This document shows positions 1 through 7,121 of a stretch of 64,000 nt of DNA, in pieces. Below the pieces are notes generated by a model. It ran no database searches. It worked only from the letters and a program-made list of their open reading frames with translations, and was not told the origin of the DNA. This stretch comes from Gramella jeungdoensis (lineage in GTDB: Bacteria > Bacteroidota > Bacteroidia > Flavobacteriales > Flavobacteriaceae). The stretch lies in the NCBI RefSeq assembly GCF_023805255.1, contig NZ_JAMSCK010000002.1, positions 62,001 to 126,000 of the forward strand, read 5' to 3'. The first letter of the stretch is position 1, and each line of letters opens with the position of its first letter. Position numbers and translations under genes: made by a program.

Positions 1-1
1 G

Positions 2-364
2 CTGCCGCTTATCAACGAGATAAGATCACGGGCTGCCAATAGTGGGCAAAGACCTGTTGAAGCCGGAGCATCCGATATTTATAATGTTGGGTTGTATGAT
101 TCTTTCCCGAGCAAGGAATTCGCCTGGAAAGCCCTGAAGTTTGAAAGAAGACTGGAGTTTGGTATGGAAGGTCCAAGGTTCTTTGACCTTGTTAGATGGG
201 GTGAAGCAGCCGAGACCCTTAACGCCTATCTCGATGAAGAGAAGACAAAAAGGGACTTTCTGGCAAATGCCGTTTTCACGGCCGGAAGGGATGAATATTA
301 TCCGATTCCACAGCGGGAGATAGACTTTACCGGAGGCTTATATGTACAGAACCCCGGATATTAA
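2..364 (+). CDS. SusD/RagB-family glycan-binding lipoprotein, C-terminal end (partial)
   Basis: The reading frame is open from base 2, so the start lies before the window; 120 C-terminal codons are visible. SusD proteins are outer-membrane lipoproteins that sit over a SusC TonB-dependent channel and help capture glycans or peptides. The tail has the family hallmarks: a conserved stretch INEIRSRA, the motif ERRLEFGMEGPRFFDLVRWG (about residues 50-70 of the visible part), and a C-terminal YYPIPQREID. The partner susC should lie just upstream outside the window. A hairpin with a T-run follows the stop codon. A sugar kinase lies nearby, which would fit a carbohydrate-use locus, but the substrate cannot be read from this fragment. 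Confidence 0.93.
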   Translation: MPLINEIRSRAANSGQRPVEAGASDIYNVGLYDSFPSKEFAWKALKFERRLEFGMEGPRFFDLVRWGEAAETLNAYLDEEKTKRDFLANAVFTAGRDEYYPIPQREIDFTGGLYVQNPGY

Positions 365-390
365 TATAATAAGTGGTGTTTGAATTAGTC

Positions 391-422
391 AAAAAAACAC
401 GGGGATCTTCCTCGTGTTTTTT
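391..422 (+). terminator. Rho-independent terminator after susD
   Basis: The arms AAAAAACACGGGG (392-404) and CCTCGTGTTTTTT (410-422) pair with one mismatch and end in six T. It lies 27 bases after the SusD stop codon. An upstream GTG in the acetyltransferase frame falls inside this hairpin, which argues against that longer start. Confidence 0.8.
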
Positions 423-491
423 ATTCGATCTGTTTATTATGATCCTGCCCTGAAAATATTTTCTATCTTGAATGCAGAAGACTTTGAGATC

Positions 492-899
492 ATGAACATT
501 CAGATAGAACATCGAAATCCCACACTTAGGGAATACCAGATCCTGAGAGGTTCTACGGGCTGGGAAGAACTGGACGACACTACGGTGGAAAAAGGCCTGG
601 CCAGTTCATTGTTCTCTGTATGTGCCATCGCGGGTGGACAAACGGTGGGTATTGGGCGCATAGTTGGCGACGGAGCTATCTATTTCTATATCCAGGATGT
701 GATCGTGATGCCGGCCTTTCAGAAGATGGGCATCGGCGACAGGATCATGAAAGAACTGGAAGAATGGCTCAATAAGAATACTTACAGGCATTCTTTCATC
801 GGGCTCATGGCTGCGGAAGGGGTGAAGGATTTCTATACGAGGTTTGGTTACCTTGAACGTGGCAGTTCCAGGCCCGGGATGAATAAACTCAGGAAATAA
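492..899 (+). CDS. GNAT-family N-acetyltransferase
   Basis: This gene encodes a 135-residue single-domain acetyltransferase that would transfer acetyl from acetyl-CoA to an unidentified amine in the cytoplasm. The acetyl-CoA binding motif A is visible as VIVMPAFQKMGIGDRIM, with the Q-x-x-G-x-G/A pattern at QKMGIG, followed by a final segment FYTRFGYLER. I chose ATG 492 because the only longer start is a GTG at 414 inside the susD terminator, and residues before MNIQIEH look like translated spacer. It is followed 21 bases later by the sugar kinase, so the two may be co-transcribed. The substrate is unknown; the family call is firm. Confidence 0.88.
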   Translation: MNIQIEHRNPTLREYQILRGSTGWEELDDTTVEKGLASSLFSVCAIAGGQTVGIGRIVGDGAIYFYIQDVIVMPAFQKMGIGDRIMKELEEWLNKNTYRHSFIGLMAAEGVKDFYTRFGYLERGSSRPGMNKLRK

Positions 900-920
900 A
901 AAAATTGTAATTTAAAAGGC

Positions 921-1814
921 ATGGCAAAAAAAGTAAAGGCGGTTTGTTTTGGTGAGATCCTCTGGGATGTGTTCCCCGATATGGAACGTATTGGCGGTGC
1001 GCCCCTGAACGTGGCGAGCAGGCTGAGCAGTATGGGCGTGGAAACCGAAATGATAAGTAAGGTTGGAACCGATGAGAAAGGGGAGGAGTTGCTTTCTTAC
1101 CTGAGATCGAAACAGGTGGAAACCAAAAATATCATGAAAGATAAGGATCATCCTACCGGGATGGTAAATGTTACCTTATCGTCCAGTGGTTCTGCCACCT
1201 ATGATATCACCTATCCTTCAGCCTGGGATAAGATCGGGCTGACCGATGAAATGGTGGAGTCAGTAAAGAATGCTGATGCCTTTATCTTTGGAAGCCTGGT
1301 GTGCCGTGATGAGGTGAGTCGCAATACATTGTTCCAGCTTATCCCGAAAGCCAGGTACAGGATCCTGGACTTTAATCTTCGTCCGCCGCATTATTCAAAG
1401 GAGCTCCTTATGGAACTTATGCAGCATGCCGAGTTCATCAAGTTCAACGATGACGAGCTTTTTGAGATCGCCGGGATGATGGGCTCAAAATACAATTCGC
1501 TGGAACAGAACCTGCTTTTTATGGCGGTGAAATCGAATGCCCGGTCTATCTGCGTGACCAAGGGCCGCCACGGGGCGGTGCTCATGCATGATAAAAAGCT
1601 CTATTACAATTCGGGTTACCAGATAAAGGTGAAGGATACCGTGGGTGCCGGAGATTCCTTTTTAGGAACTCTTATCGCTAAAATGCTCCAGGGAGAGGAA
1701 CCTCAGTCGGCACTCGATCAGGCCTGTGCCGTGGGAGCTTTGGTGGCAGCAAGGGAAGGAGCAAATCCCGATATTTCTGCTGAAAGCTTACAGGCCTTCA
1801 TAAAGCCTTATTAG
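921..1814 (+). CDS. PfkB-family carbohydrate kinase (fructokinase-like)
   Basis: The 297-residue protein is a ribokinase/PfkB-type sugar kinase that phosphorylates a sugar with ATP in the cytoplasm. The N-terminus CFGEILWDVFP and the signature GGAPLNVASRLSSMG (residues 25-39) form the sugar site. The second signature DTVGAGDSF (239-247) carries the catalytic Asp245 and the anion hole. The motif order and length match fructokinases of Bacteroidota, so fructose is the likely substrate, but sequence alone does not separate it from other hexoses. It follows the GNAT gene closely. A following spacer of 157 bases before the cupin gene holds no obvious terminator. Confidence 0.9.
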   Translation: MAKKVKAVCFGEILWDVFPDMERIGGAPLNVASRLSSMGVETEMISKVGTDEKGEELLSYLRSKQVETKNIMKDKDHPTGMVNVTLSSSGSATYDITYPSAWDKIGLTDEMVESVKNADAFIFGSLVCRDEVSRNTLFQLIPKARYRILDFNLRPPHYSKELLMELMQHAEFIKFNDDELFEIAGMMGSKYNSLEQNLLFMAVKSNARSICVTKGRHGAVLMHDKKLYYNSGYQIKVKDTVGAGDSFLGTLIAKMLQGEEPQSALDQACAVGALVAAREGANPDISAESLQAFIKPY

Positions 1815-1971
1815 GGAATTTAATTATTGTTTACAGGCGGTTTATTGACTATCTTAGAGGGTTTATGGGAAATCATGCTTCTCGAATAGAAGCAATATCT
1901 TCATAAGCTCCCAAAATTCCATTCTTTCCAGGCTTTTTGCTGGGTTATTTGATAATTCAAAACTCAATTAT

Positions 1972-2484
1972 ATGGAAAGACAGACCAACAATTTTTTAAG
2001 AATGTTCAGGATAGGGGCGGTATGCCTGCTTTTCCTGATGAACGGAGCGATCGCTTTTTCACAGGATCATAAGGATTCAAAGATGAAAAAGCATATCATG
2101 GTAAATCCTGATGATATCCAGTGGCAGAACGGGCCTGGCTCATTGCCGCCGGGAGCCATGTTCCAGGTGATAGAAGGCGATGTGACCAAAAAAGGCCTGT
2201 TTACCATGAGGCTTAAACTGCCTGCGGGTTATTCCATACAGGCACACTGGCATCCGGTAGATGAGCATGTGACCGTGATCTCGGGAAGCTTTAAGATGGG
2301 AATGGGAGATAAGTTTGACGCAAATGCCCTGGAGCATATTTCTGAAGGAGGTTTTGTGGTTATGCCGGCGAAGTCCACTCATTTTGCGACCACCGAAGAA
2401 GGCTGTATCATCCAGCTGCACGGTGAGGGACCCTGGCAGATCAATTACGTGAACAAGGCCGACGACCCGCGACAGACCAAATAA
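1972..2484 (+). CDS. Exported cupin-domain protein
   Basis: The 170-residue protein has a hydrophobic signal segment at residues 13-31 ending near AFSQ, so it is probably periplasmic. A single cupin barrel follows. Motif 1 is visible as HWHPVDEHVTVISG (H92, H94 and E98 as likely metal ligands, G105) and motif 2 as VVMPAKSTHF with H137 as the fourth ligand. Such small exported cupins bind a divalent metal; some are annotated as anti-sigma-factor ChrR-like or dioxygenase-like, but no activity can be assigned here. ATG 1972 gives the best signal peptide. A strong terminator ends the unit, and the AT-rich inserted pair begins beyond it. Confidence 0.85.
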   Translation: MERQTNNFLRMFRIGAVCLLFLMNGAIAFSQDHKDSKMKKHIMVNPDDIQWQNGPGSLPPGAMFQVIEGDVTKKGLFTMRLKLPAGYSIQAHWHPVDEHVTVISGSFKMGMGDKFDANALEHISEGGFVVMPAKSTHFATTEEGCIIQLHGEGPWQINYVNKADDPRQTK

Positions 2485-2504
2485 ATTTTAAAAACTTAAT
2501 CTAA

Positions 2505-2536
2505 AAAGAACAGGTGCCTTTCACCTGTTCTTTTTT
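2505..2536 (+). terminator. Rho-independent terminator after the cupin gene
   Basis: The arms AAAGAACAGGTG (2505-2516) and CACCTGTTCTTT (2522-2533) are perfectly complementary, with a five-base loop and a run of T. It closes the cupin transcript before the AT-rich unit. Confidence 0.92.
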
Positions 2537-2659
2537 GTCTTAACCTAATATTTTTATACCTAAACGTTATTATTGAATTATTCTGTTTATTTTAGATCGA
2601 TATTCGGTTATCTCCTAACCTGGATTAGTGAAAAGCCGGTTGAAGTAAGGATATAACGA

Positions 2660-2674
2660 GTTGTGCGTAATGCT
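2660..2674. repeat. Left boundary inverted repeat of the AT-rich gene pair
   Basis: The 15-mer GTTGTGCGTAATGCT lies 11 bases before the first gene of the pair. Its reverse complement matches the right boundary at 3893-3907 in 14 of 15 positions. The GTTGTG core recurs at 4011, at the far end of the attC-like block. Confidence 0.7.
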
Positions 2675-2685
2675 AAAATGAAAAA

Positions 2686-3123
2686 ATGGCAATATCAGAT
2701 TTAGAATGTGAACTATTAATTAAAGAAGAAAAACAGTTTTCAGATTTAATTAATCCATTAAAACTTGGACCTGCTCCTATTAGCTGGACAAGAGAAATAA
2801 AAGGGGTTAATAGTAAAAATTTGTATTTATTAGATTTCTATCGTGGTAGTTTTGAACTATCGAGATATACCTTTAATAAAAGATACAAGCAAAGCATTAT
2901 TATATTTCGTTATGACAATGGCGGGAGACATACAAATCCCGATGGTAAGTCATTTGACGGACCTCATATCCATCTATACAAAGAAGGGTATAATGATAAA
3001 TTCGCATACCCCATTGAGGATATAGGTATTGATAATTCAGATTCAATGGAAGAAGTTCTCAACAAAATATTGCACTTTTGTAACATAAAGAAAATACCAT
3101 CGGTTGAAATATCTATGTTTTAA
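2686..3123 (+). CDS. DUF6978-like protein of unknown function
   Basis: The 145-residue protein has no signal peptide or membrane segment and is probably cytoplasmic. I recognise it as resembling the DUF6978 family; the function is unknown. The best-looking functional stretch is RHTNPDG...DGPHIHLYKEGY (residues 81-102), with H82, H94 and H96 able to bind metal or act in catalysis; that reading is an inference. The gene is strikingly AT-rich relative to the cupin gene before it. Its TAA (3121-3123) is directly followed by the ATG of the next gene, so the two are translationally coupled. The unit is framed by inverted repeats, suggesting it moves as a module. A toxin-antitoxin or defence role is possible but unproven. 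Confidence 0.7.
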   Translation: MAISDLECELLIKEEKQFSDLINPLKLGPAPISWTREIKGVNSKNLYLLDFYRGSFELSRYTFNKRYKQSIIIFRYDNGGRHTNPDGKSFDGPHIHLYKEGYNDKFAYPIEDIGIDNSDSMEEVLNKILHFCNIKKIPSVEISMF

Positions 3124-3894
3124 ATGAATTGTGAATTAGTCATACAAGAATATCTTAAATGGATCAAGGATAATACAATGGTGAAAACCATTGATAATGA
3201 AAATGTATGCTCTATTTCAACTCCCTTTCTTGACAGGCATAATGACCATTTAGACATTTATTTATTAAAAGATAATGGTAATATTCTGCTGACTGATAAT
3301 GGTTATACAATAGCAGATTTAAGAATGTCTGGAATGGAAATTAATACTCCAAAAAGAGAAAACATTCTTAAGACTGCTTTGAATGGATTTGGAGTTAAGG
3401 TAAACGATAAGGATGAGCTTTATATAATAGCAAATAGTAATAATATTGGGCAAAAAAAACACTATTTACTCCAAGCAATGCTTACGGTAAATGATATGTT
3501 TAATCTATCCCAAGAAACCGTTACATCATTATTTAAAGAAGATGTTGAATTATATTTTAGAAGTAAAGATATATTCTTCTCAAAAGATATAAAGCTAACT
3601 GGGAAAAGTGGTTTTGATCATAATATTGATTTTCTTATTCCTCAAACTCGAACTAAACCTGAAAGACTAATTAAGACGGTAAACTCTCCTAAGAAAAACA
3701 ATATTTTAAATGCAATAATGGCTTTCAACGATGTTTCTCAAAGTAGAGATACTAAGACAGCTAATTATGTTATTTACAATGACATTGAGAAAGAGGTTTC
3801 TAATGATGTAATTATTGCGTTAGAAAATTATAACGTAAAACATATTCCTTGGAGTCATAAAGAAGATAATATATCAGAGTTCTCGTTGAATTAG
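3124..3894 (+). CDS. DUF1828/DUF1829 domain protein
   Basis: The 256-residue protein carries the DUF1828 hallmark STPFLDRHNDH (32-42) and LLTDNGYTIADLRMSG (55-70), with KTALNGFGV after it. The C-terminal DUF1829 part has the stretch LTGKSGFDHNIDFLIP (158-173), followed by KPERLIKTVNSP. Neither domain has a characterised activity that I can name. The spacing of acidic and Lys residues in the DUF1829 part could be compatible with a nuclease-like fold, but this is speculation. The gene starts on the base after the partner's stop and is the most AT-rich stretch of the window; one 60-base line near 3541 has only 13 G or C. Its stop codon overlaps the right boundary repeat, leaving no spare DNA, as in a gene cassette. 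Confidence 0.8.
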   Translation: MNCELVIQEYLKWIKDNTMVKTIDNENVCSISTPFLDRHNDHLDIYLLKDNGNILLTDNGYTIADLRMSGMEINTPKRENILKTALNGFGVKVNDKDELYIIANSNNIGQKKHYLLQAMLTVNDMFNLSQETVTSLFKEDVELYFRSKDIFFSKDIKLTGKSGFDHNIDFLIPQTRTKPERLIKTVNSPKKNNILNAIMAFNDVSQSRDTKTANYVIYNDIEKEVSNDVIIALENYNVKHIPWSHKEDNISEFSLN

Positions 3895-4018
3895 CACTAC
3901 GCACAACATCGGTTAACGGGTAAATGGCGACATTTGAAGAACTCAAACAAGCAACAAACTAGCGGAATAATCCGTGAAGATTATTCCGCATAATTTCTAT
4001 AATCGCTGCCGTTGTGGC
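3893..4018. repeat. attC-like palindromic block at the end of the AT-rich pair
   Basis: The block starts with the right boundary repeat AGCACTACGCACAAC (3893-3907) and ends with GTTGTGGC (4011-4018). The outer ends can pair as CACAAC..CGG with CCGTTGTG, leaving two unpaired bases (AT) on one side. Inside is a perfect 11-base stem with a six-base loop (3962-3989). This architecture of complementary AAC/GTT ends, an internal palindrome and unpaired bases resembles integron attC sites. The ends do not fit the RYYYAAC/GTTRRRY consensus exactly, and no integrase is in view. The far end touches the stop codon of the opposite-strand lipoprotein gene. Confidence 0.5.
3962..3989. repeat. Perfect 11-bp stem-loop inside the attC-like block
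   Basis: The arms GCGGAATAATC (3962-3972) and GATTATTCCGC (3979-3989) are fully complementary around the loop CGTGAA. No T-run follows on the plus strand, so a simple terminator is less likely than a folded recombination-site or RNA structure. Confidence 0.75.
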
Positions 4019-4738
4019 TTATTCGAAGCGGATCGTGGTATTTACGTTCCGTGCTCCAACCACAACACCTATGTGCTCAAAGGAACGCCCGTCTTCCAGT
4101 TCTCCCCGGGAGACAATGCTGTGCATTCCGGGCCGGCCGTTTTGTGGAAACTGGATCACATCCCTTTGATAGCTGGCATAGCCGATCAAAAGTGACGACA
4201 AGTCATTCAACTCCCCGATCGTTAGTATAAGATCCTGGGTAGCCGACTCAAACTCCGATAGTCCTACGAAATAGACCGGTACAGCGCCGAGTCCTCGATG
4301 CATGGCCTTGACGGCATTTGAGGGATTTGCAGGATCGCGTAACCATACCGTGCCCTCTATCGTAAGGCTACACCCGAATACAAACGGGATGTTGGGCGCC
4401 GACAGGAGATTGTAGTCGGCCGGGATACAATCCGGATTCCGCACGAAGGTGATAGCCACCCACTCGCCATCTGTTCGGGTCGCCCCGAAATCGGAGAGGC
4501 CAAGGCTCAGGCCTGAAGCATAGAGTGGAGGGCCGGGATTTTCTTGAGAAGGGAAGCTCTGGGTGATAAGGCCATTGCTGTTGGCATTCATCGCTGCTGC
4601 ATTAACCTGAGCTGCTGCGTCATGTGAAATGACCGGTTCTTCGGTTAGATCATCTTTCGAGCATCCCATTAACAACATCATACTAACGAAAGCGATCGCA
4701 GTTATGAATGTTCGCCCAAAAGGCGAGGTCGATGCCAT
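4019..4738 (-). CDS. Predicted lipoprotein of unknown function, GC-rich orphan
   Basis: The frame is open from 4846, but I place the start at ATG 4738 (MASTSP...). This puts the lipobox cysteine of MMLLMGC at residue 26, whereas the 4846 start would leave an unusually long N-region. An ATG at 4750 is also possible. The mature part of about 215 residues has a possible beta-rich segment (YASGLSLGLSDFGATRTDGEW) and no family that I recognise. Base composition is far above its neighbours: the lines at 4081 and 4441 are over 60% G+C, while genes on either side are clearly AT-rich. Its TAA (4019-4021) directly abuts the attC-like block. I infer recent acquisition from a different source than the neighbouring pair. 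Confidence 0.65.
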   Translation of the reverse strand: MASTSPFGRTFITAIAFVSMMLLMGCSKDDLTEEPVISHDAAAQVNAAAMNANSNGLITQSFPSQENPGPPLYASGLSLGLSDFGATRTDGEWVAITFVRNPDCIPADYNLLSAPNIPFVFGCSLTIEGTVWLRDPANPSNAVKAMHRGLGAVPVYFVGLSEFESATQDLILTIGELNDLSSLLIGYASYQRDVIQFPQNGRPGMHSIVSRGELEDGRSFEHIGVVVGARNVNTTIRFE

Positions 4739-5221
4739 AAAATCACTCATAGGGAAGTGAAAGGCTTTGCCGGGATGAATAATACCGAACATTTTTTTGG
4801 TTTTGTCGGTCCTCCTGGCTTGCTGGTTTTCAGTATTTGTTTCCATACGCTTAGTTTTTTTTCGTAAAGCTATCCCAAATGCAGGGGCGTATGTTTTTTA
4901 CAAACTGATTGTCAGTAAGTTACAAAATTCAAGGGAGTTTCTAATGAGAAAGTTCAGAAAAGATGAACCAGCTAAAACATATTTTGAAGGGATAAAAGAA
5001 GAAGTTGAAGTACTGGCAAATTCAAAATTAACTCCTGGTAACAATGCCTGACTCAAATAGGCTACAATCTTAAAAAGAAAATAACTAACTTCACTAACAA
5101 ACCAGGCCGTAAACTGACAATTTGAAGCTTATAGCGATCGCGTTTTAAAATCTGTACACTTGCGATAACCGCAAACCATTGGCAGTAATGAAAAAAGCCA
5201 TCATAAATCAAAGGAAAAATT
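4739..5221. other. Gene-poor spacer upstream of the superoxide dismutase
   Basis: No convincing gene is seen here. A 35-codon plus-strand ORF (4944-5051, MRKFRKDEPAKTYFEGIKEE...) is lysine- and glutamate-rich and could be a small gene or the remnant of one, but has nothing to support it. The stretch before the SOD contains a GATAACCGCAAACC-like segment near 5164, and lies in the same patchwork of AT-rich spacers as the other short flanks of this region. Confidence 0.4.
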
Positions 5222-5947
5222 ATGGACAGAAAAGAATTTCTAAGAAACTCTGCAATTATAGGTGGAGCGACGGTTCTTCCTACCAATAACGTTTTTTCAC
5301 AGAACGTGACTGAAAACGGAATAGACAAATTGGTAGATGAAAATGGAAACTTCATTCAAAAACCACTCCCTTATAATAAAAGCTTTTTGGAGCCATATAT
5401 GGACGAAGAAACTCTACACTTACACTTTGAATTTCATCATGGTGGAGCGGTTAAAGGAGCGAACAAGGACTTGGAGAAAATCAAGAGCTATCTGAAATCA
5501 GGAGACCTGGACCAGGTGGATTTATGGACAAGAAAATTGGCATACCATTTTTCAAGTCACGTTCTCCATACTATTTTTTGGACTAACTTAACCAATAAAA
5601 GAAATGAACCTAAAGCCGAACTTTTAAAACAGATAGAAAAAGACTTTGGTTCATTTGATAAACTCAAAACTTATGTGGCCAAAATCTCAAAGACAGTTGA
5701 AGGAAGTGGTTGGGGAATTTTGGGTTATCAACCCTATTCAGACAGCTTGACAATATTACAGTGTGAAAACCACCAGAAGCTTACCCAATGGGGAGTAGTT
5801 CCGATATTAGTGATTGACGTTTGGGAACATGCCTATTATCTAAAATACAAAAATAAAAGAGCCGAATTTGTAGATACAATTTTGGAAATTATTAATTGGG
5901 ATAATGTTGCAGACAGATTTATGACTGCAAAACGACTGACAAAATAA
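5222..5947 (+). CDS. Exported Fe/Mn superoxide dismutase
   Basis: The 241-residue enzyme dismutates superoxide to oxygen and hydrogen peroxide. Metal ligands by alignment to the family are H68 (HLHFEFHH), H116 (SSHVLHTIFW), D199 and H203 (DVWEHAYYLKYKNKR). It is about 40 residues longer at the N-terminus than a cytosolic SOD. The leader MDRKEFLRNSAIIGGATVLP...FSQ resembles a Tat-type leader, although only one Arg-Lys pair replaces the twin arginine, so export is likely but not certain. The gene is AT-rich and alone between structured spacers. The spacer after it contains CTGCAACAACGC and, 90 bases on, CGCTTGTTGTTAAC, again complementary CAACAA/TTGTTG ends. Specificity for Fe or Mn cannot be decided. 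Confidence 0.93.
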   Translation: MDRKEFLRNSAIIGGATVLPTNNVFSQNVTENGIDKLVDENGNFIQKPLPYNKSFLEPYMDEETLHLHFEFHHGGAVKGANKDLEKIKSYLKSGDLDQVDLWTRKLAYHFSSHVLHTIFWTNLTNKRNEPKAELLKQIEKDFGSFDKLKTYVAKISKTVEGSGWGILGYQPYSDSLTILQCENHQKLTQWGVVPILVIDVWEHAYYLKYKNKRAEFVDTILEIINWDNVADRFMTAKRLTK

Positions 5948-6084
5948 TCACGACTGCAACAACGCTTATCTCTAATAGACCGGAGAGATTAGAAAGAAAA
6001 TATTTAACTTGATCAGGCAGGTCTGAGCCTCGCGTTCTTCTCCGCTTGTTGTTAACAGGGATTCTAAGAAAAACAAAACTGGAA

Positions 6085-6468
6085 ATGAAAGCAAAACTAT
6101 ACAGAGTGATTCTTCCTGTAAATGATATTGACAGGGCTGAGAAATTTTATTCTGATATTTTAGATCAAAAGGGGATAAGAGTTTCGCCGGGACGGCATTA
6201 TTTTGATATTGGAGGAACTATACTTGCCTGTTATGATCCGAAATCTGATGGGGATGACCAGGGTGAATGGAAATTTCATGAAAATCAGTATATCTATATT
6301 TCAGTAGCCAATCTGGAAAACATAAGGGATAGAATGAAAAAATCTGATTGCAGGTTTCTGGGAGAAATTGAAGAAATGCCCTGGGGAGAAATCTTATTCT
6401 ATGCGAATGATCCTTTTGGAAATCCGATTTGTTTTGTTGATGAAAAAACAGTGTTTACAGGAAATTAA
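6085..6468 (+). CDS. VOC-family (glyoxalase/bleomycin-resistance fold) protein
   Basis: The 127-residue protein is a single VOC domain of two beta-alpha-beta-beta-beta modules. The start of module 1 is LYRVILPVNDIDRAEKFYSD, and the end of module 2 is EILFYANDPFGNPICFVDE, with the usual D-P-F-G-N-P turn. VOC proteins bind metal and act as lyases, dioxygenases or drug-binding proteins, so the substrate is open. I chose ATG 6085 rather than an upstream TTG at 6046 because the extra residues are spacer-like and the VOC strand starts at once. It sits alone between AT-rich spacers and is moderately AT-rich. Confidence 0.85.
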   Translation: MKAKLYRVILPVNDIDRAEKFYSDILDQKGIRVSPGRHYFDIGGTILACYDPKSDGDDQGEWKFHENQYIYISVANLENIRDRMKKSDCRFLGEIEEMPWGEILFYANDPFGNPICFVDEKTVFTGN

Positions 6469-6522
6469 CGTCAACTAACAGCAAGGCATAACTCAAAATA
6501 GAAGTGACATTTTAAAAACACT

Positions 6523-6975
6523 ATGACAAAAAGTAAATTACCAAAGATGCATAATGTTGGGATTGTCGTAGAATCCCTGGATAAGGCCATCTCGTTTTTC
6601 GAGGAAATAGGTTTGCAGCTGGAAGGGCGAACCACCATCGAAGGAGAATGGTCGGGACATGTTACCGGCCTGGATTCACAACAGGTAGAGGTCGCCATGA
6701 TGGTTACGCCAGACGGGCATAACAGGCTTGAAATTTCAAGGTTTTTAAATCCACCTGTCATCGCTGACCACAGGACAGCGCCTGTAAACTCCCTCGGCTA
6801 TTTACGAGTAATGTTCACGGTTGAGGATATTGACGAACTGGTATCCAGGCTCACCCAAAAAGGTGCTCAGCTTGTTGGGGAGATGGTTAATTATGAAGAC
6901 ACCTATCGCCTTTGTTACATTCGGGGAGTGGAAGGACTCCTTATTGGACTCGCGGAAGATATTAGCGGGAAATAA
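6523..6975 (+). CDS. VOC-family protein (glyoxalase-like)
   Basis: The 150-residue protein is a second, unrelated-looking VOC protein. The first module begins MHNVGIVVESLDKAISFFEE, the middle holds GHNRLEISRF, and the second module LGYLRVMFTVEDIDELVSRL ends with RGVEGLLIGLAE. The pattern of His and Glu at strand ends (H10, E70-like, E147-like) suggests a metal site, as in lactoylglutathione lyase relatives. It lies 54 bases after the previous VOC gene, but base composition is higher in G+C, so the two need not share an origin. Nothing is seen in the 146-base spacer that follows. Substrate unknown. Confidence 0.85.
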   Translation: MTKSKLPKMHNVGIVVESLDKAISFFEEIGLQLEGRTTIEGEWSGHVTGLDSQQVEVAMMVTPDGHNRLEISRFLNPPVIADHRTAPVNSLGYLRVMFTVEDIDELVSRLTQKGAQLVGEMVNYEDTYRLCYIRGVEGLLIGLAEDISGK

Positions 6976-7121
6976 TCATAAAGCCGTACATAAAAAAGAG
7001 GATTTAGGCGCCTGCCGGAAACATGCATTACAATTAGTGGCCGATCTTTCCAACAAAAATTGCTTAACTTATAGGTGGTTAGATTTTAAAAATTATTGAC
7101 CGGAACTTCATATTTTTTATC

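Noticed and set aside
414-491. GTG start that would extend the GNAT protein by 26 residues
   Set aside because: It falls inside the susD terminator hairpin, and the added residues have no family similarity.
4797-5051. An 84-codon frame starting inside the lipoprotein gene's upstream area
   Set aside because: The first half overlaps the opposite strand's leader and codes nothing recognisable. Only the last 35 codons look weakly plausible and are mentioned in the spacer entry.
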